64,000 bases of DNA from Chlorobium sp. (GTDB lineage Bacteria; Bacteroidota; Chlorobiia; Chlorobiales; Chlorobiaceae): contig JANQHB010000069.1 of NCBI GenBank assembly GCA_028277225.1, forward strand, positions 1-64,000, written 5' to 3'. Under the pieces are notes generated by a model. It did no database searches. It was given only the letters and a program-made list of their open reading frames with translations, and had not been told where the DNA came from. The translations under genes and the position numbers were made by a program. The first letter of the stretch is position 1; the number at the start of each line of letters is the position of its first letter. Of the stretch, positions 17,650-27,580 are shown piece by piece.

Positions 17650-18901
17650 GCGTTTTCCAGACCATCCTCAAGGCCGCTTCGCTGAAGCGGATCTTGTTGC
17701 GCAACCGGTCTCCCCGAACATGAACAGTCTCCGTCCGGCATTCAACCATACCGTTCTCACCCCGAAATGCGACACCCAGACAGACCGTTCCGACAGGCTT
17801 CGTTTCCAAACCACCCAGAGGACCTGCGATCCCGGTTGAAGAAACGGTAATATCAGCGCCAGTAGCTGCAAGACAGCCTTCAGCCATTTCTCCGGCAACT
17901 TCTTCACTCACCGCCCCATGAGCAACAAGTGTCGATGATCTCACACCCAGAGCTTTCTCCTTTGAGGCGTTGCTGTACACCACAAATCCCTGCAGAAAAT
18001 AGCGTGATGAGCCGGAAACGTCGGTAAGCCTGGATGCAACAAGCCCTCCTGTACATGATTCGGCACAGGCAATAGTCAGGCCGCGGTCGGCAAGCATTTT
18101 GCCGACGCTTTCTTCAAGCGTTATATCCTCATTGGCATAGATGAATTCCCCGACTTTTTCACGAATAGCGTCGGCGATCGCCCGGTTTTGCTCTTCAACC
18201 GTTTCCCGGTCGCTGCCAGAGGTACTTACCCTGAGCGCGACCCCGGCCGTATGCGGCAGATACGCCAGGCTTGTCCCCTCCGGCAGGACATCCTCGATCG
18301 GCCGGATGAGTTCCGAAAGGACTGTCTCGCCTGTACCGGTCGTTCTGATATGCGCGTGGACGATTACACCGCCTGAGATTTCGGAAAAAAAAGGGATCAC
18401 CCCGTTCCGTATCATCTCCTCCATCTCCCGGGGAACGCCGGGCATGAGAACGAGCCATCTATCGGGATAGGCTTCATCACAGCGGATGATCATACCGGGA
18501 GCAAGCCCTGTTTCATTCCTGATCACACGGGCTCCCTCAAGGATCATCGCATTCTCTCTCAGATACGGCGCCGGTTCACGCCGATAGTTTCGATACCTTT
18601 CAACCGTTTGGGCATACACCCCTTCATCAAACACCAGATTTCTCGACAGCAGACTCCCGACCGCCTGTTTGGTCCGGTCATCCCGTGTCGGTCCGAGGCC
18701 GCCGGTCACCAGAACGATATCCGAACGTTCAAGAGATTCAGCCAGTTGATCCTCGATGGATGTTTCCTGGTCAGAACAGACGATAATCCTGCCGACACCG
18801 ATACCGGCGGCAGCCATTTCTGAAGCGATAAACGGGGCATTTGTATTGAGCCGCTGTCCGATAAGCAACTCGTCGCCGATAGATATGATCTCTGCATTCA
18901 C
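17630..18901 (-). CDS. cinA: CinA family protein (MoCF-like domain plus PncC nicotinamide-nucleotide amidase domain)
   Basis: The N-terminal 170 residues form the molybdopterin-binding-like domain (SIGDELLIGQRLNTNAPFIA, VLVTGGLGPTRDDRT, LMPGVPREMEEM). The C-terminal domain from about residue 265 is PncC-like (LTIACAESCTGGLVASRLTD, VVYSNASKEKALGV, STGIAGPLGG). This domain deamidates nicotinamide mononucleotide for NAD recycling. The two-domain 423-residue form is typical. The gene starts 9 nt from the stop of thrA, suggesting co-transcription. Confidence 0.93.
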   Translation of the reverse strand: MNAEIISIGDELLIGQRLNTNAPFIASEMAAAGIGVGRIIVCSDQETSIEDQLAESLERSDIVLVTGGLGPTRDDRTKQAVGSLLSRNLVFDEGVYAQTVERYRNYRREPAPYLRENAMILEGARVIRNETGLAPGMIIRCDEAYPDRWLVLMPGVPREMEEMIRNGVIPFFSEISGGVIVHAHIRTTGTGETVLSELIRPIEDVLPEGTSLAYLPHTAGVALRVSTSGSDRETVEEQNRAIADAIREKVGEFIYANEDITLEESVGKMLADRGLTIACAESCTGGLVASRLTDVSGSSRYFLQGFVVYSNASKEKALGVRSSTLVAHGAVSEEVAGEMAEGCLAATGADITVSSTGIAGPLGGLETKPVGTVCLGVAFRGENGMVECRTETVHVRGDRLRNKIRFSEAALRMVWKTLRDLPV

Positions 18902-18910
18902 CGGCGATAC

Positions 18911-21370
18911 TTATACCAGATAACTTGCTATTCGCACTATATCGGCAAAAACCCCTCCGGCCGTCACCTCCCCTCCGGCTCCCGGACCCTTGACGACAAG
19001 AGGCGTGTCAAGATAACGATCCGTCGTAAACACAACCATATTCTCGGTCCCGTTCAGCCCGGCGACAGGATTTGAAAGCGGAAGCATGCTTACATTGATG
19101 CGGGCCTTTCCATCGGCTATCTCACCTGCGTAAGCTATTGTCATATCGTTTTGGGCCGCTTCCTGCATTTTTGCCTTGTATTCTTCATCGACACTTCCAA
19201 GCCGGTCGAGAAACTCTTCCACGCTCATATCCGTCCGGAGATGTTCAGGCACAAGGCTCTCGCAGACAATGTCCTCATACTCCAGGCGATAGCCAAGTTC
19301 CCTGCCAAGTATCAGGAATTTCCTTGCAAAGTCCGCGCCGGAAAGATCCTCACGGGGATCGGGTTCGGTATATCCGGCTTCTCTGGCCTGACGAACGATC
19401 TCGCTGAATTTCCCGCCCTTGCGAAGTTCGTTGAAAATATAACTCAGCGTCCCTGAGAGCACACCCTCGATTTTTATGATCTTGTCCCCGCTGTTGCGAA
19501 GGTCATTGAGGGTATTGATAATCGGCAGGCCCGCACCGACATTTGTTTCATAAAGGAAACGGGCGTTGGACGATCCCCGGGCCTGCCGGATGGTTTCATA
19601 GAGTTCAAGGGGACCGGCCATTCCGAGCTTGTTGGCAGTAACGACCGATATATCTGAAGAAAGCAGATCGGGATAACTCTCCGCTACCTCTGCGCTTGCA
19701 GTGCAATCAACAAAAATACTGTTGTGGAGGTTCATCGAGGAAATTGTATCAATGTAGTCCCTGACAGTTCTTTCATCTTCCCTCGGTTCGAGCGACTGTT
19801 CCCAGTTCAGAAGATCGATACCATTCTCGCTCAGGGCGATCATACGTGTGTTGGCCATGCCGCAGACAAGAACATCCAGATCCATTTCCCTCCTGAGCGT
19901 CAGGGAATGGTCGCTGAGCTGACGGATCAGACTTTTGGCGATCGTTCCTGTTCCTGCAATAAATACATGAACCGTCCTGCGGGAGAGGAAAAAAGACTCG
20001 TGGACACAGTTGAGCGCCTTGTCCTCGTCACGGCTTTCCACGACAAACGAAATATTCATTTCGTTAGCACCCTGGGCAACAGCAATGACGTTGATACCGT
20101 TTTTGCCCAAAGTCTCAAACAGATGGGCCGAAACGCCCGGATGACCCGACATGCTGTTGCCGACAACAGCGATAATGGCAATATGCTTCCTGAGAGTCAT
20201 CGATTCAATCTGGCGCGCTGCGATCTCGGCGGCAAACTCTTTTTCAAGAACACGCAGTGCTCGTTCCGCCTTAGTCCTGTCAATAACAAGACTTATTGAC
20301 TGTTCGGATGATGCCTGGGATATAAAGATGATGTTGATCTTGTGATGCGCAAGACTGCTGAAAAGCCTTGAAGCTATACCGGGAATACCGACCATACCGC
20401 TACCGGAGATGTTGACCAGAACGACATTGTTTACCGAACTCAGACCGGTTACCGGCTTTGCGTCATCTTCACTCTTGGCTTGCCTTGTGCCAATGAATGT
20501 ACCCCTTGCCCCGGGATTGAAGGAATTTCTGATCCTGATCGGTATGCCGGCCTTCATGGCAGGATGCACCGCATACGGATGCAGTACTTTGGCACCCGAA
20601 TGGGAAAGCTCCAGCGCCTCCTCGTAGCTGATGAACGGAAGAACGTATGCGTCGGAAACGCGTTTCGGATCGGCGCTGAAAAAACCGTCGACATCGGTCC
20701 AGACCTGTATTTCATCTGCTTCGGCCGCAAATCCGAAAATAGTCGCCGTGTAATCCGACCCTCCCCTGCCCAGAGTTGTCGCTGTACCGTCAGGTGCGGC
20801 ACCGATGTAACCGGTAACGACAGGAACACCCTTCCTGCCTCCCAGCCATGCCTTGATGCGGGACGATGATGCCTGCATATCAACCCTGGCATCACAATGA
20901 TTGCTGTCGGTAACGATCATCTGCCGCGCATCGGCATATGACGTATCGATACCTTCCTGCCGCAGGAAACAGCTTATAATCCATGCCGACAACCGTTCTC
21001 CAAAGCTCATGACCAAAGCCATACTCTTATCGCTCAGGTCACGAAGAAGACTCACGCCATGCAGTACATCTGAAAGCTCGGCAAGCTCATCGGCAAGAAA
21101 CGCTTCGACCTCCTGCCGGCCATTCTCATCTATGAGCTCCCCGACCAGATTATTATGCAGCGCTTCAATATCAAGGAGCTTCTTACGGTAACTGGTATCG
21201 CCCTGGACTGCAGCAAGAGCAGCGTCGAGCAACAGATCCGTAACTTTACGGATGGCCGAAACAACAATGATCACAGATGATTCCCCTATCGCCTTCCTGA
21301 CGATTTCAAGAACCATCCTGATCCTTTCTCCATCCTGTATCGACGTACCGCCGAATTTCAAAACCTTCAT
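18911..21370 (-). CDS. thrA: Bifunctional aspartate kinase / homoserine dehydrogenase I
   Basis: ThrA catalyses the first and third steps of the aspartate pathway to threonine and methionine. The kinase domain begins KVLKFGGTSIQDGERI and contains TLGRGGSDYTATIFG. Two ACT regulatory segments follow (residues about 310-450), a likely site of threonine feedback. The dehydrogenase domain starts near residue 470 with VFIAGTGTIAKSL and includes EGVLSGTLSYIFNELRKG. I start at MKVLKFGG (21370) because an AGGA site is correctly spaced for it but touches the alternative Met two codons earlier. It lies apart from thrB-thrC, with atpG-atpA between. Confidence 0.96.
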   Translation of the reverse strand: MKVLKFGGTSIQDGERIRMVLEIVRKAIGESSVIIVVSAIRKVTDLLLDAALAAVQGDTSYRKKLLDIEALHNNLVGELIDENGRQEVEAFLADELAELSDVLHGVSLLRDLSDKSMALVMSFGERLSAWIISCFLRQEGIDTSYADARQMIVTDSNHCDARVDMQASSSRIKAWLGGRKGVPVVTGYIGAAPDGTATTLGRGGSDYTATIFGFAAEADEIQVWTDVDGFFSADPKRVSDAYVLPFISYEEALELSHSGAKVLHPYAVHPAMKAGIPIRIRNSFNPGARGTFIGTRQAKSEDDAKPVTGLSSVNNVVLVNISGSGMVGIPGIASRLFSSLAHHKINIIFISQASSEQSISLVIDRTKAERALRVLEKEFAAEIAARQIESMTLRKHIAIIAVVGNSMSGHPGVSAHLFETLGKNGINVIAVAQGANEMNISFVVESRDEDKALNCVHESFFLSRRTVHVFIAGTGTIAKSLIRQLSDHSLTLRREMDLDVLVCGMANTRMIALSENGIDLLNWEQSLEPREDERTVRDYIDTISSMNLHNSIFVDCTASAEVAESYPDLLSSDISVVTANKLGMAGPLELYETIRQARGSSNARFLYETNVGAGLPIINTLNDLRNSGDKIIKIEGVLSGTLSYIFNELRKGGKFSEIVRQAREAGYTEPDPREDLSGADFARKFLILGRELGYRLEYEDIVCESLVPEHLRTDMSVEEFLDRLGSVDEEYKAKMQEAAQNDMTIAYAGEIADGKARINVSMLPLSNPVAGLNGTENMVVFTTDRYLDTPLVVKGPGAGGEVTAGGVFADIVRIASYLV

Positions 21371-21483
21371 GCTCATCCTGCATTTATGATGTGATATGTA
21401 TACCGATCCCGGTCAAGAAGAGTCAAAGATACAAATCATTTCCCCAAAGGGTCAAACGCCCTTGACGTATCTTCAATTTGCCC

Positions 21484-21512
21484 AAAAAAAAGCGCCCCGC
21501 ATCACGGGGCGC
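21484..21512 (-). terminator. Rho-independent terminator of atpA-atpG
   Basis: On the minus strand the stem GCGCCCCG/CGGGGCGC with a 5-nt loop is followed by eight T. It begins 25 nt after the atpG stop codon. Confidence 0.92.
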
Positions 21513-21536
21513 CATTCTCATATGGTAAACAATTAC

Positions 21537-22424
21537 TCAGTCACCCTGCAGTGCATCGGCTCCCGCGACGATCTCGCTGAGTTCTGTCGTAATAGCCGCC
21601 TGACGTGCACGGTTATAGCTGATATTGAGCAGCCTGAGCAGTTCCTTGGCGTTCTCGGTTGCAGAATCCATTGCCGTCATTCTTGCCGCATGTTCGGCTG
21701 CATTCGATTCGAGCATCATTCTCCATATCTGGGTATTGAGATGCTTGGGAACGAGAACATCGATAATCGAAGCTGGTGACGGTTCGTAGATATAGTCGCT
21801 GGCACTTCCTTTCTCACGTTCTTCATCGACTTCAGGTGAAATCGGCAAAAGAACCTCATGCATCAGCCTCGGGGCAAGGACTGACTTGAATTCATTATAG
21901 ACAACGACTACCCTGTCCGCTTCTCCGCTGAGATATTTTTCCGAAGCATATTCGGCAATCTCCCTTGCGACGTCGAAACGAAGATTCTGGAATATACCCG
22001 GATAGCCTTTGCTGATGGTGTAACCGCGTTTACGGAAATAGTCATAACCTTTCGAGCCCGCACAGACCATTTCCACATTACCGCTGCGATACTGGTCGCC
22101 AAATTCTTCTGTAACGAGCCTCTGGGCCAGCTTTATGATGTTTGCATTGAAAGCACCGCAGAGACCCCTGTCAGAAGTAATGAGAATAACCAGCACGTTT
22201 TTGACGTCGTCACGACCCGAGAGCAACGGATTGAGCGAGGTATCGACCCTTGTCGACAGGGAACCGAGCATTTCTTTCAGCTTTGCCGCGTAGGGACGCG
22301 CCTGTATTGCCGAATCCTGTGCCCGCCGCAGCTTTGCCGCCGAAACCATTTTCATCGCCTTGGTCACCTGCTGCGTCGACTTGATACTCGAGATCCTTGT
22401 CCGTATATCCTTTAAGGTTGCCAT
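21537..22424 (-). CDS. atpG: ATP synthase F1 gamma subunit
   Basis: AtpG is the rotating central stalk of F1. The N-terminal coiled coil (MATLKDIRTRISSIKSTQQV, then TKAMKMVSAAKLRRAQ) and the C-terminal helix (AARMTAMDSATENAKELLR, then LSEIVAGADAL) are the family signatures, and LVILITSDRGLCGAFNANI is the conserved Rossmann-like centre. 295 residues is normal. It is 43 bp downstream of atpA. No other ATP synthase gene is present in the window, so the operon is split in this organism. Confidence 0.97.
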   Translation of the reverse strand: MATLKDIRTRISSIKSTQQVTKAMKMVSAAKLRRAQDSAIQARPYAAKLKEMLGSLSTRVDTSLNPLLSGRDDVKNVLVILITSDRGLCGAFNANIIKLAQRLVTEEFGDQYRSGNVEMVCAGSKGYDYFRKRGYTISKGYPGIFQNLRFDVAREIAEYASEKYLSGEADRVVVVYNEFKSVLAPRLMHEVLLPISPEVDEEREKGSASDYIYEPSPASIIDVLVPKHLNTQIWRMMLESNAAEHAARMTAMDSATENAKELLRLLNISYNRARQAAITTELSEIVAGADALQGD

Positions 22425-22467
22425 GAAAAGTCACTTGTTGTTGAATTGCTGAAACTCGTTGAACAGA

Positions 22468-24048
22468 TCATGCGCCGACTTTCTGCCGGAACGATCCCAG
22501 GAACTGCTCGGCAACCTCTTTCAGCCTGCTCGAAACATCGGGATCCATCTGGCCGGTTTCGGCAATGGAAGAAAGCAGATCTGCATGCTTGTGCTCAAGA
22601 AGGCTCAGAAATTCTTCCTCATACTGTTTGATGTACCGGAGATCCAGGTCATCGAGAATTCCCTGCGTGGCAACAAAAATTATTGCGACCTGTTTTTCAA
22701 CCGGCATCGGCACATACTGGCCCTGCTTGAGGATCTCGACCAGACGCGCACCGCGGTCAAGCTGTGCTTTTGTCGCCTTGTCAAGGTCGGAACCGAATTT
22801 CGAGAACGCTTCGAGCTCACGGAACTGTGCGAGATCGAGACGAAGTGTACCTGCAATTTTTTTCATCGCCTTGATCTGCGCGCTGCCGCCGACTCGGGAA
22901 ACCGAAATACCGACGTTGATAGCCGGTCTCTGACCTGCGTTGAAAAGGTTTGGCTCGAGAAAGATCTGACCGTCGGTAATGGAAATGACATTGGTCGGAA
23001 TATATGCCGAAACGTCACCGGCCTGGGTTTCGATAACCGGAAGAGCCGTAAGGCTTCCACCGCCTTTGACAACCGGCTTGAGCGGCTCGGGAAGATCGTT
23101 CATCTTCTCTGCAATTTCCTGATCGTCAGTGATCTTTGCAGCACGTTCCAGGAGACGGGAATGCAGGTAAAAGACATCACCGGGATACGCTTCACGGCCC
23201 GGCGGACGACGGAGAAGCAGTGAAAGCTGCCGATACGCCACAGCCTGCTTGGAAAGATCATCATAGATAACAAGTGCATGACGGCCTGTATCGCGGAAAT
23301 ACTCACCGATGGCAGCCCCCGCGTAAGGCGCGATAAACTGCATTGGAGCCGGATCCGACGCTGACGATGCAATGACGGTGGTATAATCCATGGCGCCGTA
23401 CTGCTCGAGCGTATTGACAACCTGAGCGATCGTCGATCCTTTCTGACCGACCGCGACATAGATACAGTAGACGTCCTTGCCCTTCTGATTGATAATGGTA
23501 TCGAGAGCCACAGCAGTCTTGCCTGTCTGACGGTCACCGATGATCAGCTCGCGCTGGCCTCGTCCGATCGGGATCATCGAGTCGATAGCTTTCAGACCGG
23601 TCTGAAGCGGCTCATGAACGGACTTACGGAAAATAACTCCGGGAGCTTTCCGTTCCAGAGGCAGACGCATTGCTGTCTCGACAGGACCCTTTCCGTCAAT
23701 CGGTTCACCCAGAGGATTGATAACCCTTCCGAGCATGGCCTCTCCCACAGGGATCGAGGCAAGAATACCGGTGCGCTTGACCGTATCGCCTTCCTTGACA
23801 ATGTCAGACTCGCCAAACAGAACGGCACCGACGTTGTCCTCTTCAAGGTTCAGGGCCATTCCCATGACATTATCGGGAAACTCGAGAAGTTCACCGGCTG
23901 CCACTTTTGACAATCCATAGATACGTGCAATACCATCGCCCACCTGGAGCACAGTACCGACATCATAGACATCGGCTTCCGACTCAAACCCCGCCAGATG
24001 CTTGCGAAGAATGGCTGAAACCTCATCAGGTCTGACTGTTGTAGACAT
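22468..24048 (-). CDS. atpA: ATP synthase F1 alpha subunit
   Basis: AtpA is the non-catalytic nucleotide-binding subunit of the F1 hexamer. The P-loop GDRQTGKTAVA lies near residues 170-180. Other signatures are GRGQRELIIG, the arginine-finger region AINVGISVSRVGGSAQIKAM and the C-terminal helical segment. 526 residues is slightly longer than the usual 500-515. The gene heads the atpA-atpG pair; thrB lies divergently 298 bp upstream, so an atpH-type gene does not precede it. Confidence 0.98.
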   Translation of the reverse strand: MSTTVRPDEVSAILRKHLAGFESEADVYDVGTVLQVGDGIARIYGLSKVAAGELLEFPDNVMGMALNLEEDNVGAVLFGESDIVKEGDTVKRTGILASIPVGEAMLGRVINPLGEPIDGKGPVETAMRLPLERKAPGVIFRKSVHEPLQTGLKAIDSMIPIGRGQRELIIGDRQTGKTAVALDTIINQKGKDVYCIYVAVGQKGSTIAQVVNTLEQYGAMDYTTVIASSASDPAPMQFIAPYAGAAIGEYFRDTGRHALVIYDDLSKQAVAYRQLSLLLRRPPGREAYPGDVFYLHSRLLERAAKITDDQEIAEKMNDLPEPLKPVVKGGGSLTALPVIETQAGDVSAYIPTNVISITDGQIFLEPNLFNAGQRPAINVGISVSRVGGSAQIKAMKKIAGTLRLDLAQFRELEAFSKFGSDLDKATKAQLDRGARLVEILKQGQYVPMPVEKQVAIIFVATQGILDDLDLRYIKQYEEEFLSLLEHKHADLLSSIAETGQMDPDVSSRLKEVAEQFLGSFRQKVGA

Positions 24049-24346
24049 ATTGTAATTAAGCTTAGTTATTTGTTAAGTATGGAGAAAGTTTATTTATTTT
24101 ATGTTCTCATTAATAACTGACTCCGGCACCGATTCCTGACCCAAAAACCTTGAAACTCTAATTTAAGGAAAAGCTGTCAGTATTTCAAACCCGATCAGCA
24201 GGAATATTTCAATCATTCCGACTTGAACACTCGCCCCGGTCAATGGGAGTATACGTTAGACAAATGGGCTGTCAATCAGGAAACATATTCATTTCTGACC
24301 GTCCGGTCACAGCCAGAAAAAAAGAATACCGCAACCCTGCTCTCAC
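24049..24346. promoter_or_regulatory. Divergent intergenic region atpA / thrB
   Basis: This is 298 bp without a gene. An AT-rich stretch at 24049-24115 (AATTAAGCTTAGTTATTTG, then TTTATTTATTTTATG) adjoins atpA and is the likely promoter side for the ATP synthase pair. The half nearer thrB shows no clear operator or leader peptide. Confidence 0.4.
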
Positions 24347-25309
24347 ATGAAAACTGTCACAGGATTTGCTTCGGCAACCATCGGCAATGTAGCCTGCGGT
24401 TTTGACGTCCTCGGTTTTGCCATAACCGAACCGGGCGACGAAGTCATATTGACCCACAGAACGGACAGATCTGAAGGACTCCCGGTTTCGATTGCCTCGA
24501 TCGAGGGTGACGGCAACGCGTTACCGAGAGATGCCAGGAAAAACACAGCCAGCTTTGTCGTCCTTAAATTTCTCGAACATATCAGGACACAAAAGGGAGT
24601 CGAATTCGAAGGACACATCGAACTCCGGTTGAAAAAAAACCTGCCGCTCAGCAGCGGTATGGGCAGCAGTGCTGCAAGTGCCGCCGCAGCGCTGATTGCA
24701 GCGAACGAACTGATGAACAGACCCTGCACAAAGATGGAACTGGTTCACTTCGCCATCGAGGGTGAACGTGTTGCCTGCGGTTCAGCGCACGCCGACAACG
24801 CAGCACCGGCAATGCTTGGCAATTTTGTCCTTATCCGCAACTACAACCCGCTGGACCTCATAACGATCCCTCCTCCCGAGAACCTTTTCTGCACACTGGC
24901 CCATCCTCACATAGAGGTAAGAACAGCCTATGCCCGCTCGGTTCTGCCACGGTCTGTCAGCCTGAAAACGGCAACACAGCAGTGGGGAAACGTGGGCGCG
25001 CTTGTTTCAGGACTGCTCACCTCCGACTACGAACTGATCGGGCGTTCTCTCGTGGATGTGATAGCAGAGCCCAAGCGCGCACCCCTTATTCCGGGATTTT
25101 ACTCCGTCAAAGAGGCCGCTCTGGAAGCAGGAGCGCTGGGCTGCAGCATTGCCGGCTCAGGACCTTCTGTCTTTGCCTTTTCCTCGTCACGCGAAACTGC
25201 CGAACAGGTAGGCCTTGCAATGAAGGACACGTTTTTCGGTATTCCTGAAAAACTGAAGTCCGACGTCTGGGTCACTCCGGTATGCAGGGAAGGCGCAAAA
25301 ATCATATGA
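24347..25309 (+). CDS. thrB: Homoserine kinase
   Basis: ThrB phosphorylates homoserine for threonine synthase. This is a GHMP-family kinase of 320 residues. The ATP-binding glycine/serine loop LPLSSGMGSSAASAAAAL lies near residue 99, the N-terminus FASATIGNVACGFDVLGFA is typical, and the C-terminal GCSIAGSGPSVFAF is the third GHMP motif. It is followed 34 bp later by thrC, forming a thrB-thrC operon. Confidence 0.96.
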   Translation: MKTVTGFASATIGNVACGFDVLGFAITEPGDEVILTHRTDRSEGLPVSIASIEGDGNALPRDARKNTASFVVLKFLEHIRTQKGVEFEGHIELRLKKNLPLSSGMGSSAASAAAALIAANELMNRPCTKMELVHFAIEGERVACGSAHADNAAPAMLGNFVLIRNYNPLDLITIPPPENLFCTLAHPHIEVRTAYARSVLPRSVSLKTATQQWGNVGALVSGLLTSDYELIGRSLVDVIAEPKRAPLIPGFYSVKEAALEAGALGCSIAGSGPSVFAFSSSRETAEQVGLAMKDTFFGIPEKLKSDVWVTPVCREGAKII

Positions 25310-25343
25310 ACAAGAGTCGAACAATTCTGGCCACCTTATCCTC

Positions 25344-26654
25344 ATGATTTTTTACAGTACGAACAAAAAGTCAACTCCGGTATCATTGAAAAAAGCAACG
25401 CTCGAAGGCCTTGCTTCCGATGGAGGACTCTATGTCCCTTCCGAAATACCCCGTCTCTCCCCGGGCGAAATAGAACTGCTCAGAGAAGCGCCGTTCAATG
25501 ATATCGCTTTTGCCATAGCAAAAAAGTTCAGTGACGGAGAAATTCCGGACAACAGCCTCTGGGAGATCATCGAAAGCTGCTTCACGTTCAAAACCCCGTT
25601 GATCGAACTGAATAAAAACATCTTTGTCGAAGAGCTTTTCCATGGACCGACGCTGGCGTTCAAAGACTATGGCGCTCGTTTTCTTGCCCATCTTACCGGC
25701 TATTTCGCAAAGGAAGACCAGAGGTTGATCACCATTCTCGTTGCGACTTCCGGCGATACCGGCAGTGCTGTCGCATACGGTTTCAAAGGCGTTCCGAATA
25801 CAAGGGTGATACTGCTCTATCCCTCAGGAAAAGTAAGCAGGCTCCAGGAACAGCAGTTGACCACTGTCGGAGGCAACGTTACGGCACTCGAGGTATCGGG
25901 TGATTTTGACGACTGCCAGCGCCTTGTCAAGCAGGCTTTCATGGACGGGGAACTCAAACAGCGGCTCTCCCTCACTTCGGCAAACTCCATCAATATCTCA
26001 CGCCTCATCCCGCAAGCGTTCTATTACGCCTGGGGCGCGCTCTCTATCGCTCTGCGTCATCCGGATAACAAAGCCGTCTTTTCCGTACCCAGCGGCAACT
26101 ATGGGAACCTTACCGGAGGAATCGCAGCAAAAAAGATGGGTTTTCCGATCAGCCATTTCGTGGCTGGCTCCAATACCAACGACAGCGTCACCCGATACCT
26201 CGAAGAAGGCCGGTACGAACCCCGCCCGACGGTAGAAACGCTTTCGACGGCAATGGATGTCGGTAATCCGAGCAATTTTGCCAGACTGCAACACTTCTAC
26301 AATGAAGATTACCGCACCATGGGTGCCGACATAACCGGCTTTTCAGTCTCCAACCAGGAAACCCTTGACACGATACGTTCGGTCTATGACCGTTTCGGCT
26401 ACATAGCCGATCCGCATACAGCTGTAGGATTTCGGGCAATGGAACTGTTCAATGAAAAAAACGAAGCTCCCGACCATCCCTCGGTCGTCATATCGACCGC
26501 ACATCCTGCCAAGTTTCTCGAATCGATCAGGGAAGCGCTCGATATGGACATCACAATTCCGGACAGGCTGCAGGAAGTTCTCGACAGAAAAAAAGTATCA
26601 GTACCGATGAGCAGCGACTACCGCGATTTTGCCGATTACCTCTCGAAACTGTAA
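25344..26654 (+). CDS. thrC: Threonine synthase
   Basis: ThrC is the PLP enzyme that converts O-phosphohomoserine to threonine. The PLP lysine is in AFKDYGARFLAHL near residue 107, preceded by ELFHGPTL. VATSGDTGSAVAYGF and VPSGNYGNLTGG are phosphate-binding loops. The N-terminus KATLEGLASDGGLYVP is characteristic of the longer bacterial/fungal class, here 436 residues. It is the second gene of the thrB-thrC operon. Confidence 0.97.
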   Translation: MIFYSTNKKSTPVSLKKATLEGLASDGGLYVPSEIPRLSPGEIELLREAPFNDIAFAIAKKFSDGEIPDNSLWEIIESCFTFKTPLIELNKNIFVEELFHGPTLAFKDYGARFLAHLTGYFAKEDQRLITILVATSGDTGSAVAYGFKGVPNTRVILLYPSGKVSRLQEQQLTTVGGNVTALEVSGDFDDCQRLVKQAFMDGELKQRLSLTSANSINISRLIPQAFYYAWGALSIALRHPDNKAVFSVPSGNYGNLTGGIAAKKMGFPISHFVAGSNTNDSVTRYLEEGRYEPRPTVETLSTAMDVGNPSNFARLQHFYNEDYRTMGADITGFSVSNQETLDTIRSVYDRFGYIADPHTAVGFRAMELFNEKNEAPDHPSVVISTAHPAKFLESIREALDMDITIPDRLQEVLDRKKVSVPMSSDYRDFADYLSKL

Positions 26655-26785
26655 CCTGAAAAGTGTTGATCTGTTGAATTGTTCCGGATCAGCACGTATC
26701 AACAAAAATATGTTTCTTTATATCGCTCCGCCTGGAAAAGGAATCAAACGGAAAAGTACTGCAGGAATATGAGTTGCCTGCAAAT

Positions 26786-26820
26786 CAACAACGACTCAAC
26801 AGATCAACAACTCAACAGAC
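26786..26820. repeat. Short AACAGATC/AACAACTC-type degenerate repeat
   Basis: Between thrC and the acyltransferase gene the words CAACA, CTCAACAG and ATCAACA recur several times in 35 bp. It is a low-complexity tract just upstream of the start codon, with no assigned role. Confidence 0.4.
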
Positions 26821-26827
26821 TTCTTCC

Positions 26828-27526
26828 ATGACGTTCCAGACTCTGCTGTTTTTTCTGGTTGTACTGCCGGTCATGTTTTTCGGACTGCTGCTCGCGCTGC
26901 TTATCAATGTTTTCGACCGGAGCGGTGACAGTTTTTACCGCATGGCTGCATGGTGGGGCCGTTTCTGTTCGAAACTTATGGGCATAACCGTAGACGTTAG
27001 AGGAGAAGACCATTACGATAACCGGCAAAACTACCTCATTGTCAGCAATCATGCAGGAATGGCCGATATCCCTCTCATACTCGGCTCCATAAAGCTCAAC
27101 ATGCGCTTTGTTGCAAAGGAGGAACTCGGAAATATCCCCTTGTTCGGCTGGGTCATCAAACAAGCCGGATATATTATGATCAAAAGAGGCCAGAACCGGG
27201 AAGCGCTGAAAAGCCTTCTCTCAGCCTCCAACATGCTCAAGAGCGGCCGTTCGGTCCATATTTTCCCCGAAGGAACCCGTTCCGAAACGGGTGCGCTGCA
27301 ACCGTTCAAGCGAGGAGCCTTCATGATCGCTCAGAAAGGCCTCGCACCGATACTCCCGGTAACGATCATCGGCAGCAACCTCATAACGCCGAAAAAAAGT
27401 CTTACGATCCGCAAAGCCACCGTAAAGCTTGTCATCGGAAAACAAATTGAAACCAGGGGAAAAAACGCTCAGGAACTGCAGGAAATCACCTATGGCATCA
27501 TCAGCAAAAACATGGACCTAAACTGA
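26828..27526 (+). CDS. 1-acyl-sn-glycerol-3-phosphate acyltransferase (PlsC-like)
   Basis: This LPLAT-family enzyme makes phosphatidic acid at the membrane. The hydrophobic N-terminus (TLLFFLVVLPVMFFGLLLAL) is a membrane anchor. The HX4D motif is NHAGMAD, and the second motif is FPEGTRSETGALQPFKRGAF. I start at the ATG at 26828; upstream extensions encode low-complexity sequence and begin with a non-ATG codon. 232 residues is normal. Its stop codon lies inside a palindromic repeat (27525-27550). Confidence 0.9.
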   Translation: MTFQTLLFFLVVLPVMFFGLLLALLINVFDRSGDSFYRMAAWWGRFCSKLMGITVDVRGEDHYDNRQNYLIVSNHAGMADIPLILGSIKLNMRFVAKEELGNIPLFGWVIKQAGYIMIKRGQNREALKSLLSASNMLKSGRSVHIFPEGTRSETGALQPFKRGAFMIAQKGLAPILPVTIIGSNLITPKKSLTIRKATVKLVIGKQIETRGKNAQELQEITYGIISKNMDLN

Positions 27527-27550
27527 GCGTTCCGACACGTCGGGATGCTC
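27525..27550. repeat. Palindromic repeat overlapping the plsC-like stop codon (copy 2 of 3)
   Basis: GAGCGTTCCGAC / GTCGGGATGCTC, with two G-T wobbles in the stem. The TGA stop of the preceding gene overlaps its first two bases. The 14-base string ACCTAAACTGAGCG is shared exactly with the copy at 62431-62456, as is the CTCCATTA that follows both. Confidence 0.85.
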
Positions 27551-27580
27551 CATTATAGCAAGTCCTTTAGATGCGACCCA